Shown one piece after another: positions 1 through 5,861 of a DNA stretch of 8,985 nucleotides. Within the stretch, counting starts at the first letter, position 1. Each line of letters opens with the position of its first letter. The position numbers and the translations under genes are program-made. This DNA is from Synergistaceae bacterium (lineage in GTDB: Bacteria > Synergistota > Synergistia > Synergistales > Aminobacteriaceae), in the NCBI GenBank assembly GCA_031270755.1, contig JAISWV010000041.1, forward strand, positions 1 through 8,985. Direction: 5' to 3'. Below the pieces are notes generated by a model, which made no database searches, was not told the origin of the DNA, and saw only the letters and a program-made list of their open reading frames with translations.

Positions 1-1130
1 GAAAACTCGCCCCGGTCCTCTCGGACTGCCTTTTATTGGGAACGGCGGGGCTCTTGGAGCTGCGGCATTTCGCCAAGGGCGCGCTCGTCAACGGACTGCT
101 GGAAATCCTGAAGGCCAAAGGAGAGGGGAGAGCCGTGCCCATGGCGAACGCCATCCTCCGCAATGTCGTTCGGGACGGGGAGGCGCTCCTGGAAAAATTT
201 CGCCACAGCCCGAACCTGGAAAATCGCGCTCTGTGGGCGGGGTTTCCCGTATGGACGCTGCCCGCGTGGAAAAAATCCTGGAACAACGAGGAGCTGTTCG
301 AGTTGTTCGAGTGGATGCAAGTTCCCCCCGGGGCGTCGCTGCGTACTCCTCCCGGCAAGCGGGACGAAGCGCTCGACCTCCTGAAAGGCGATAAGAGCAT
401 AAACGGGGTGCCTTCCGACCTTTTCTCCGACTCGATCCGCCTTTCGTCCACGGTGCTGCCGACCCTCGTCCCGGGGTTCGAGGCGGGGCTGACGACGGTG
501 CAGACGGAAAGCTCCATGCTGGCCGCCTCGTTGGTCTCCGATTTTTGGCGGCGGGGGCTTGTCCTGGACATGTGCTCGGGGCGCGGCGTCAAAACAGGTC
601 AGATCGCTCAGGCGTTGGGCTCCGCCCGCATCGAATGCTGGGAGCTCTCGTCCGGCCGCCATCTGGCCGCTGTGAAAGAAATGGCCCGGCTGGGAGTGAG
701 CGGGCGCGTTGTTCTGCGCGTGGGCGACGCCCTGTCCCTTGCGCCTTCGGAGAACCCTTCCCTGGTGTTTTTAGACGCTCCCTGCACCGGCAGCGGGACC
801 TGGAATCGCAAGCCCGAGTCGAAATGGAGGCTTTCTTGGGCAAAATTGGACAAAATACGCGCGCTCCAGGGGAGTTTGTTGAAAAGGGCGTTAACTCTGG
901 CCGAGACTGGTGGTATTATAATTTACGTGACGTGTAGCCTTCTGCGTCAGGAAAATGAAAATATCGTGGCGGAGGCCTTGTCCGACTGCCGGGGGAGCGT
1001 CGTTCTGGACGTGCCTTGGAAGGGGCGTCATATACGCCCGGGGCGGCCTTGGGGAACGTATATCTGGCCGATTTTCCCGTGGCTGGACGGGTTTTATGTG
1101 GCCGTCATCATAAAAAGAGCGGAGGGTTGA
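1..1130 (+). CDS. rsmB: 16S rRNA (cytosine-C5) methyltransferase RsmB family, 5' end cut by window edge
   Basis: RsmB-family enzymes transfer a methyl group from S-adenosylmethionine to C5 of a 16S rRNA cytosine (C967 in E. coli) in the cytoplasm. The frame is open to the left edge from base 3, so the TTG at 36 is not the real start. The first visible part looks like the end of the N-terminal NusB-like RNA-binding domain (the ALVNGLLEIL and ANAILRNV stretches). Numbering from base 36, the SAM-binding motif I is near 177-187 (VLDMCSGRGVKT), motif IV is DAPCTGSGTWNRKPESKW near 247-264 with the release cysteine C250, and motif VI is YVTCSL with the likely nucleophile C300. Motif I departs from the usual CAAPGGKT. 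The stop lies 3 bases before the PASTA gene, so the two are probably one operon. The RNA target is inferred; another rRNA m5C methyltransferase of the same fold is possible. Confidence 0.9.
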   Translation, partial: KLAPVLSDCLLLGTAGLLELRHFAKGALVNGLLEILKAKGEGRAVPMANAILRNVVRDGEALLEKFRHSPNLENRALWAGFPVWTLPAWKKSWNNEELFELFEWMQVPPGASLRTPPGKRDEALDLLKGDKSINGVPSDLFSDSIRLSSTVLPTLVPGFEAGLTTVQTESSMLAASLVSDFWRRGLVLDMCSGRGVKTGQIAQALGSARIECWELSSGRHLAAVKEMARLGVSGRVVLRVGDALSLAPSENPSLVFLDAPCTGSGTWNRKPESKWRLSWAKLDKIRALQGSLLKRALTLAETGGIIIYVTCSLLRQENENIVAEALSDCRGSVVLDVPWKGRHIRPGRPWGTYIWPIFPWLDGFYVAVIIKRAEG

Positions 1131-1133
1131 GGC

Positions 1134-2427
1134 ATGAGGGTAGTGCGCTGGGCTTTGTTGATTGTCATTTTGGTGATCTTCGCGTCGGGATGCGTGGCGG
1201 TCTACACGGTGTTCTTCAGCACCGCCGACGACATAACGATGCCTCCGCTGCGGGAAATGTCCGTCATCGACGCCGTGGCGGAAGCCGAACGCCTTGGTTT
1301 TACCGTGAAAATAGAACAAGTCGTCTCTTCTCTGCCGCCGGGGCGCGTTTTGGCTCAGTCCCCCGAGGCGGGGCTCAAGGTGCGCAAAGAAAGAACCGTC
1401 CTGCTGCAGGTGAGCAGAGGGGGCGCGCGCCGGCCTGTTCCCGACGTGCGGGGGTTCGCCGCCGCTCAAGCGCAAAACGTCATCCAGGAACAGGGCTTCG
1501 GCATCGGAGACGTGATCTACATTAAAGACGATTCCGTGCCGGTGGGGTCCGTCATCGCCCAGAGCCCGGCCGCGCCCGCCAACATCCCCAGCGACAAAAA
1601 AATCGACCTTCTCGTCAACCAGTCGGGAGCGGGAGTGGACGGCAAGATCTTGGTGCCCGACGTGGCGCAGATGCCGGAACGTCAAGCGCGGGAGCTCCTC
1701 ATAGCCAGCGGCCTGAAAATCGCGACGGTGGACCCCGTCTACAGCCCCAACGCGACGGACGGGTACGTCATAGGCACGCGCCCCGCCGCCGGAACCACGG
1801 CGCGCGTGGGAGACGGCATCCGCCTGAGGGTCGCCACGACGAAACGGCCCGCCGGCGTCCGAGCCCCCGGCGCCCGTGGTGGCATCCCCCGGTACTTCGC
1901 CGGAAAGGCCCTCCTCTCAGATCGTCGTGACGGTCCCCGGACACGGAGACATTTTCGTGGGCGAGGGGATCGACCTCAACGCGCCGCCGGTCCCCTCCCG
2001 CGCAGTCGATCCGAACATCAGCGTCTTTGACCAGCGTCCGGCCCCTCGAACCCCCGCGCCTTCCGCCGGAACGGAAACCCGGACTCCGGCGCAGCCAGCC
2101 CCAGCGGTTGTGACTCCGCAGCCCGCCAATACCCAGACGACGCCCGCCACAGGCTCCCAAAGCACGGGCGCTCAGGGCGGGACGTCCCAGCCGGTCAACT
2201 TGCAGCCCGTGGGGGGAAAGCTGGCGCGGATCCGTTATCAAGTTCCGCCCCTGGCGCGTCCGCTGCAGCTCAAAATAGAGCTGGTGGACCCGTCGGGAAC
2301 CAAAGTCCTTATAGAACGAGAGGCCAAAAGCGGGGAATACGTCTCTCTCGACGCTCCTTACTCCAGAGAGTGCGCCGTTACGATTTACCTGGGCGGCGAA
2401 TTCGTGTGGCAGGACAGGTACATGTGA
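1134..2427 (+). pseudogene. Membrane-anchored PASTA-repeat protein, interrupted by an apparent +1 frameshift
   Basis: The two parts together would make a protein of about 430 residues. The first frame (1134-2030) encodes an N-terminal membrane anchor (about residues 5-28) and three PASTA repeats, at about 36-95, 100-164 and 172-236. PASTA domains lie outside the cell and bind peptidoglycan fragments or beta-lactams. After residue 236 this frame turns into arginine-rich nonsense, while the frame one base later (open 1828-2427) continues with a Pro/Thr/Gln-rich linker and a compact C-terminal domain (2218-2421, with QVPPLARPLQLKIELVDPSG and a YSRECAVTIYLGG strand). There is no kinase domain. 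An 'ASGC' near residue 20 resembles a weak lipobox, but a plain transmembrane anchor is likelier. The start follows a GGAGG-like sequence inside the end of rsmB. The stop TGA shares a base with the rpe ATG. The break could be a true mutation, an assembly error or recoding. If it is real, the N-terminal part still keeps all three PASTA repeats. Confidence 0.75.
1828..1870 (+). other. Zone of the frameshift in the PASTA gene
   Basis: The downstream frame is closed by a TGA at 1825-1827, and the upstream frame loses its protein-like character just after the third PASTA repeat, so the shift must fall about here. One base too many explains it. Candidate runs are AAA at 1842-1844 and CCCCC at 1864-1868. 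Removing one A gives ...ATTNGPPASEPPAPVV; removing one C gives ...TTKRPAGVRAPAPVV. Both read as a plausible linker. The C run is the longer homopolymer and so the likelier place for a slip, while the first option gives the more uniform G/C third codon positions. Confidence 0.7.
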
Positions 2428-3152
2428 TGGACCGGAAGCTCTTCGCCCCGTCTATCCTGGGAGCCGACCCGCTGAGCGTGGGAGCGGCGGTGGATTCCTT
2501 GAACGGAAACTTCGACTGGCTCCACGTGGACGTCATGGACGGGCGTTTCGTCCCCAACGTCTCCTTCGGCGCAGGTATGGTGGGGGCGCTGCGTAAAAAA
2601 TACCCCGAGGCCTTCCTGGACGTGCATTTGATGGTGGAAGAGGAGGACGTTTTGCTGCCAGGCTTTGTGGCGGCCGGCGCTTCCCAGATCTCGATTCACG
2701 CGGAAACGGCGCCGCAGCTGCTTCACAGCCGCCTTTCCCGAATTCGTGGCGCTGGAATCAAAGCGGGAGTGGCGCTCGCGCCCCCCACTCTCGTGGAGCG
2801 GCTCAAGTTCGTCCTTTCTGTCGTGGATACCGTGTTGGTGATGTCCGTAACCCCCGGTTTCGGGGGGCAGCGCTTCATCGAGGAAACCCTGGAAAAAACC
2901 CGGGATCTCCTGCGTTTGCGGGAAGCGGAAGGCTACGGCTATCGAATAGAAATGGACGGCGGTATCGATCTGGAGAACGCGGTTCGGGCCGCGGCCGCCG
3001 GCTGTGACGTTTTCGTCATGGGAAGCGCCGTTTTCGGAGCCCCCAACCCCGCGGAATACCTGTCAGAGGCGAAAAATCTCGTAGAGAAACGTTTGAAAAA
3101 ACAAAAGGGAGGCTTTTCTGGATGTCCGCTTCCGATAGAGACGAAGCCCTGA
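2427..3152 (+). CDS. rpe: Ribulose-phosphate 3-epimerase
   Basis: This cytoplasmic enzyme interconverts D-ribulose 5-phosphate and D-xylulose 5-phosphate in the non-oxidative pentose phosphate pathway. The 241-residue protein is slightly longer than usual (about 220). It is a TIM-barrel enzyme with all the expected motifs: FAPSILGAD at 6-14, HVDVMDGRFVPN at 33-44 (metal ligand H33 and catalytic D35), DVHLMV at 65-70 (metal ligand H67), VTPGFGGQ at 141-148, and EMDGGI at 175-180 with the second catalytic aspartate D177. The ATG at 2427 was chosen because it puts the conserved FAPSIL block at the usual distance from the N terminus; an upstream in-frame start at 2370 would lie inside the PASTA gene. 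The ATG shares one base with the PASTA stop codon (TGATG), which suggests translational coupling. The last residues (KKQKGG onward) are an unconserved tail overlapping the next gene by 31 bases. Confidence 0.95.
   Translation: MDRKLFAPSILGADPLSVGAAVDSLNGNFDWLHVDVMDGRFVPNVSFGAGMVGALRKKYPEAFLDVHLMVEEEDVLLPGFVAAGASQISIHAETAPQLLHSRLSRIRGAGIKAGVALAPPTLVERLKFVLSVVDTVLVMSVTPGFGGQRFIEETLEKTRDLLRLREAEGYGYRIEMDGGIDLENAVRAAAAGCDVFVMGSAVFGAPNPAEYLSEAKNLVEKRLKKQKGGFSGCPLPIETKP
3107..3112 (+). promoter_or_regulatory. Shine-Dalgarno site of the rodZ-like gene
   Basis: GGGAGG lies 9 bases before the ATG at 3122, inside the end of rpe. It supports a start that overlaps rpe by 31 bases rather than a later one. 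Confidence 0.7.
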
Positions 3153-3955
3153 AGGAACTGGGACGCATGGCCAGGGAGAGACGCGAGGACGTGCAGCTTT
3201 CCCTGGAAGATATCTTCGAAAGAACGAGGGTGCGTGTCGAGTTTCTTCGGGGCATAGAAGAGGGGAACTACCAAGGATTTCCCGACATCGTTTACGTCAA
3301 GGGGTTCGTCCGTACGTATTTGAGCGTGGTGGGCGCCGAGGACTTGAAAGACGAGTTCGTGTCGTGGCTGAACAAAAGCGCCGTGATGAGGGTGCAGGAC
3401 CTTCCGCCCACCAACGTGCTGGGGAACAGCACGTTTCCCACCAAGGGCTTCAAGCCGGCGTCCCATTTCTGGCTGTTTGTGGTTCTGATCTTGGTGCTGG
3501 CGGGGTCGGGGGGATATGTGTGGTATTCTTGGGCGAACAACCCTATCGTGGCCAACAGCCGCGTTTTCGGCTCCGTTCCGGCGGAGGTCGTGTCCGGCGA
3601 AGAGTCTCGAGACGCTTTCATCACCTCGCCGGACCAGAACTTTTTGTCGATATTTCCGGCGTCCGCCAACGTCGTTCCCGAGCCGGAGCCGCAAAAGCCC
3701 TACCTTCTCGTCAAGGCCAAAAGGGATGTGTGGATGAAGGTGACCATCGCCGACAAGGTCCTGTTCAGCAAAACGCTCCCGTCCGGTTCCGAGGTATCCT
3801 GGGATCTCCCCTCCAGGGCGAAGGTGACCTACGGACGCCCCAACGCGGCGGAGGTCGTCCTGAACGGCAGGGAACTGGGCGTTCCCAATCCCAGGGCCTC
3901 TAAAACGGAGACCTATTTTTACGAGACGGACGGAACCCATCGCCGCGTCCAGTAA
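3122..3955 (+). CDS. rodZ: RodZ-like cell-shape protein (HTH_25, one membrane helix, DUF4115-like domain)
   Basis: RodZ links the MreB cytoskeleton to the peptidoglycan elongation machinery at the inner membrane. The 277-residue protein has the family layout: a cytoplasmic helix-turn-helix at about 10-70 (LGRMARERREDVQLSLEDIF, then VEFLRGIEEGNY and YVKGFVRTYL), a single membrane segment at about 116-136 (HFWLFVVLILVLAGSGGYVW), a variable periplasmic linker, and a C-terminal beta domain at about 195-255 (LLVKAKRDVWMKV ... SGSEVSW ... VVLNGRELG) like DUF4115. The HTH in this family contacts MreB rather than DNA. No mreB is in the window, so the role is inferred from domain order. Its place downstream of a PASTA gene and upstream of rimO and pgpA fits a cell-envelope neighbourhood. 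A membrane-bound transcription regulator of the same architecture is a less likely alternative. Confidence 0.82.
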   Translation: MSASDRDEALKELGRMARERREDVQLSLEDIFERTRVRVEFLRGIEEGNYQGFPDIVYVKGFVRTYLSVVGAEDLKDEFVSWLNKSAVMRVQDLPPTNVLGNSTFPTKGFKPASHFWLFVVLILVLAGSGGYVWYSWANNPIVANSRVFGSVPAEVVSGEESRDAFITSPDQNFLSIFPASANVVPEPEPQKPYLLVKAKRDVWMKVTIADKVLFSKTLPSGSEVSWDLPSRAKVTYGRPNAAEVVLNGRELGVPNPRASKTETYFYETDGTHRRVQ

Positions 3956-3961
3956 ATAATT

Positions 3962-3983
3962 AAAGTAGATAAAAAGTAGATAA
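3962..3983 (+). repeat. Two tandem copies of an 11-base AT-rich unit between rodZ and rimO
   Basis: AAAGTAGATAA occurs at 3962-3972 and again, exactly, at 3973-3983, within the 50-base gap 3956-4005. The gap is far richer in A+T than the genes around it. It may hold a promoter or act as a translation enhancer for rimO, but I see no clear -35/-10 pair and no hairpin, so no function is assigned. Confidence 0.85.
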
Positions 3984-3993
3984 AAAACGGAAC

Positions 3994-3997
3994 AGGA
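3994..3997 (+). promoter_or_regulatory. Shine-Dalgarno site deciding the TTG start of rimO
   Basis: AGGA sits 8 bases before the TTG at 4006. No ATG or GTG lies in frame close by upstream, and the next ATG (4027) would cut into the conserved first cysteine motif, so TTG is the likely start. Confidence 0.6.
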
Positions 3998-4005
3998 CGG
4001 TTCGA

Positions 4006-5331
4006 TTGAATATATATTTCGTCAGTATGGGCTGTGCCAAGAACAGCGTGGACAGCGAGCACTTGATCGGTTTGCTGACCGCCGCCGGGCATGACGTCGT
4101 GGACGACGCGGGTGACGCCCAGGTGGGAGTGATCAATACCTGCGCGTTCATTCAAGATGCCGTCAAGGAGAACGTGGACGCGATCCTCGACTTGGAGCTT
4201 TTGAAGGAGCGGGGCGAGCTCGAAAAAATCATCGTGGCGGGCTGCATCGTCAACCGCTATGAGGCCGAATTGAGGCAAGAGCTGCCCACGGTGGACCTTT
4301 GGGCACGGGCCGAAGAGTGGGACAAGATCATCGATTTTCTTGGAAACGGGGCACCCGCGAGCTGCTTTTCGGACGCGCCCCGGGGACTCCTGCCGGAAAA
4401 TCGCCCCTGGTCCCGCTACCTGAAAGTAGGGGAAGGGTGTGACACCTTTTGTTCGTATTGCACGATTCCCTTGATCCGCGGCCGGCTGCGCAGCGCCCCT
4501 ATCCCCCGGCTGGTGGACGAAGCCCGCCGGCTCTGCGCGTCGGGAGCGCTGGAGCTCTGCCTCGTGGGTCAGGACCTTACGGCTTACGGCAGAGACCTCT
4601 ACGGGAAGCCCGCCGTCGGCGAACTGTTGACGGCCTTGGATGAGGCGCTGCCGCCCGAAACGTGGGTTCGCCTTTTGTACCTGCACCCCGACCGCATCGA
4701 ACACGAATTTTTAGATTTTCTCGCGGAGACGAAGACGGTCCTTCCCTATCTGGACGTTCCCATACAGCACATCGACGACGGAATTCTCGCCGCCATGAAC
4801 CGCGCCCCCGCCTCCGCCCACATCAAAGACATCTTCTCTTACGCCCGGGGGAAAAACCCCTTTTTCACGCTGAGAACGACGCTCATGGTGGGTTTCCCCG
4901 GAGAGACGGAAGCACGGTTCCAGCGGGTTCTCGAGTTTCTGGACGAAGCGGAACCGGACCACGTGGGGGCCTTTGTCTACTCCCCCGAGGAAGGGACGAA
5001 GGCCGCGTCGCTGCCGAACCAAGTCCCCCGCCGAGTCAAGGAAGAGCGGTACAACCGTCTGATGGAGGCCCAGTCCCGCATTTCACGGGAGCGCAACGAT
5101 CTTTTTCTGGGCCGGACGCTGCAGGTCCTGGTGGAGGAAATCGATCGGGAAAGCGACCTGGCGTGGGGGCGTTCTTACCGCGACGCTCCGGAGGTGGACG
5201 GCATGGTCTGCCTGGAGGCAGGAGGCTCTCTCGTCCCCGGTATGCGGGTGGACGCGACGATCACCGACGCCGCGGAGCACGACCTCTTCGCCAGGCTCGA
5301 AAATGCGCGGCCCGAAGAGCTGCCTCGCTGA
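4006..5331 (+). CDS. rimO: Ribosomal protein S12 methylthiotransferase RimO
   Basis: RimO is a radical-SAM enzyme that adds a methylthio group to a conserved aspartate (Asp89 in E. coli numbering) of ribosomal protein S12. The 441-residue protein has the full family layout. The N-terminal UPF0004 domain carries the three cysteines of the auxiliary 4Fe-4S cluster: C10 in SMGCAKNSVDSE, C46 in INTCAF and C80 in VAGC. The radical-SAM CxxxCxxC is GCDTFCSYCTIP (C145, C149, C152), followed by RGRLRS. The core continues through LYLHPD (225-229), YLDVPIQH (248-255) and TTLMVGFPGET (291-301). A C-terminal TRAM domain covers about 368-432. The KNxVDSE signature separates RimO from the tRNA enzyme MiaB, which has QMNxxDSE. 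Translation starts with TTG preceded by AGGA. The gene lies 50 bases after rodZ and 26 bases before the proposed pgpA start. Confidence 0.96.
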   Translation: MNIYFVSMGCAKNSVDSEHLIGLLTAAGHDVVDDAGDAQVGVINTCAFIQDAVKENVDAILDLELLKERGELEKIIVAGCIVNRYEAELRQELPTVDLWARAEEWDKIIDFLGNGAPASCFSDAPRGLLPENRPWSRYLKVGEGCDTFCSYCTIPLIRGRLRSAPIPRLVDEARRLCASGALELCLVGQDLTAYGRDLYGKPAVGELLTALDEALPPETWVRLLYLHPDRIEHEFLDFLAETKTVLPYLDVPIQHIDDGILAAMNRAPASAHIKDIFSYARGKNPFFTLRTTLMVGFPGETEARFQRVLEFLDEAEPDHVGAFVYSPEEGTKAASLPNQVPRRVKEERYNRLMEAQSRISRERNDLFLGRTLQVLVEEIDRESDLAWGRSYRDAPEVDGMVCLEAGGSLVPGMRVDATITDAAEHDLFARLENARPEELPR

Positions 5332-5336
5332 CGGTC

Positions 5337-5372
5337 TTGGTGAACTTGGTGAACTTGATGAACTTGATGAAC
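5337..5372 (+). repeat. Four tandem 9-base units (TTGRTGAAC) spanning the rimO-pgpA junction
   Basis: TTGGTGAAC occurs at 5337-5345 and 5346-5354, then TTGATGAAC at 5355-5363 and 5364-5372, with a decaying fifth unit (TTGACGGAA) after it. The array starts 6 bases after the rimO stop and runs into pgpA. All units are in the pgpA frame and read as the repeated tripeptide N-L-V or N-L-M. Each of the first two units contains GGTGA, a plausible Shine-Dalgarno core, and each unit supplies a GTG or ATG codon. Confidence 0.93.
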
Positions 5373-5825
5373 TTGACGGAAAAAAAGTGGATCTCGAAGC
5401 CGGCTACGCTGGTGGCCACTGTGGGCGGGGCGGGGTACCTCACCAAGATGCCCGGCACCGTGGGCTCTGTTGTGGCCTGTGGCGTGTACGTTTTCCTGCC
5501 CGTTCCCTGGTGGGCCATTCTGGCGGTGGCGCTTCTGGGGACAGGGTGCGCCGGAGTCCACGCCAAGGCGAAAAAGATTCCAGACCCCGGCGAGGTGGTG
5601 GTGGACGAGGTGGTGGGCATGTGGCTGTCTCTTGCGGGGCTGCCCAAGGTACTCACGCTTCCGGCGCTCCTGCTCTTTCGCATCATCGATATCACGAAAC
5701 CCGTTCCCGTGTCCACAGCGGAAAAACTGCCGGGGGGATGGGGCATAATGGCCGACGACGTGGTGGGGGGCGTCATGACCAACTTGATTTTGCGGATTTT
5801 ACTGGCCCTCTATCGAATCTTTTAA
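5358..5825 (+). CDS. pgpA: Phosphatidylglycerophosphatase A
   Basis: PgpA removes the phosphate from phosphatidylglycerophosphate to give phosphatidylglycerol, the last step of that phospholipid pathway, at the inner membrane. With the ATG at 5358 the protein has 155 residues, normal for the family. Recognisable motifs are GYLTKMPGTVGS at 26-37, DPGEVVVDEVVGMW at 76-89 (acidic metal-site residues), RIIDITKPVP at 108-117 and GGWGIMADDVVGGV at 126-139. Hydrophobic segments at about 38-66 and 88-108 fit a membrane protein. The start is uncertain because it falls in a 9-base repeat array. In-frame GTG (5340, 5349), ATG (5358, 5367) and TTG codons are all available; 5358 is preferred because GGTGA lies 5 bases upstream. 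The conserved part begins only around residue 13, so all these choices give a complete enzyme. It is probably in the rimO operon. Confidence 0.92.
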   Translation: MNLMNLTEKKWISKPATLVATVGGAGYLTKMPGTVGSVVACGVYVFLPVPWWAILAVALLGTGCAGVHAKAKKIPDPGEVVVDEVVGMWLSLAGLPKVLTLPALLLFRIIDITKPVPVSTAEKLPGGWGIMADDVVGGVMTNLILRILLALYRIF

Positions 5826-5841
5826 CTTTATTTTAACTTTA
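5820..5841 (+). repeat. Two tandem copies of an 11-base AT-rich unit at the pgpA-comEA junction
   Basis: TTTTAACTTTA occurs at 5820-5830 and exactly again at 5831-5841. The first copy includes the pgpA stop codon (TAA 5823-5825). The unit repeats a TTTTAA. No hairpin is seen, so this is not a typical terminator. Confidence 0.88.
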
Positions 5842-5845
5842 TTAC

Positions 5846-5852
5846 AAGGGAG
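5846..5852 (+). promoter_or_regulatory. Shine-Dalgarno site of the comEA-like gene
   Basis: AAGGGAG lies 9 bases before the ATG at 5862, just after the 11-base repeat pair, and supports that start. Confidence 0.6.
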
Positions 5853-5861
5853 CAGGGTTGT

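Noticed and set aside
1187..1196. Lipoprotein signal (ASGC) in the PASTA protein
   Set aside because: Alanine at the -3 position is a weak match to the lipobox and the hydrophobic stretch continues past the cysteine, so a plain membrane anchor is likelier.
891..1685. 264-codon open frame on the - strand over rsmB and the PASTA gene
   Set aside because: The + strand genes have strong motifs; this frame gives His/Arg-rich nonsense.
2939..3940. 333-codon open frame on the - strand
   Set aside because: It is the mirror of the end of rpe and of the rodZ-like gene and is rich in Arg, His and Gly with no recognisable motif.
3956..4005. Promoter for rimO in the AT-rich gap
   Set aside because: The AT-richness is suggestive, but no -35/-10 pair with proper spacing could be picked out, so it is described only as a repeat.
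4662..5357. Upstream extension of the pgpA frame within rimO
   Set aside because: The frame is open far upstream, but that part is an Arg/Pro/Gly-rich shadow of rimO. PgpA homology begins only after the repeat array, so a fusion protein is not supported.
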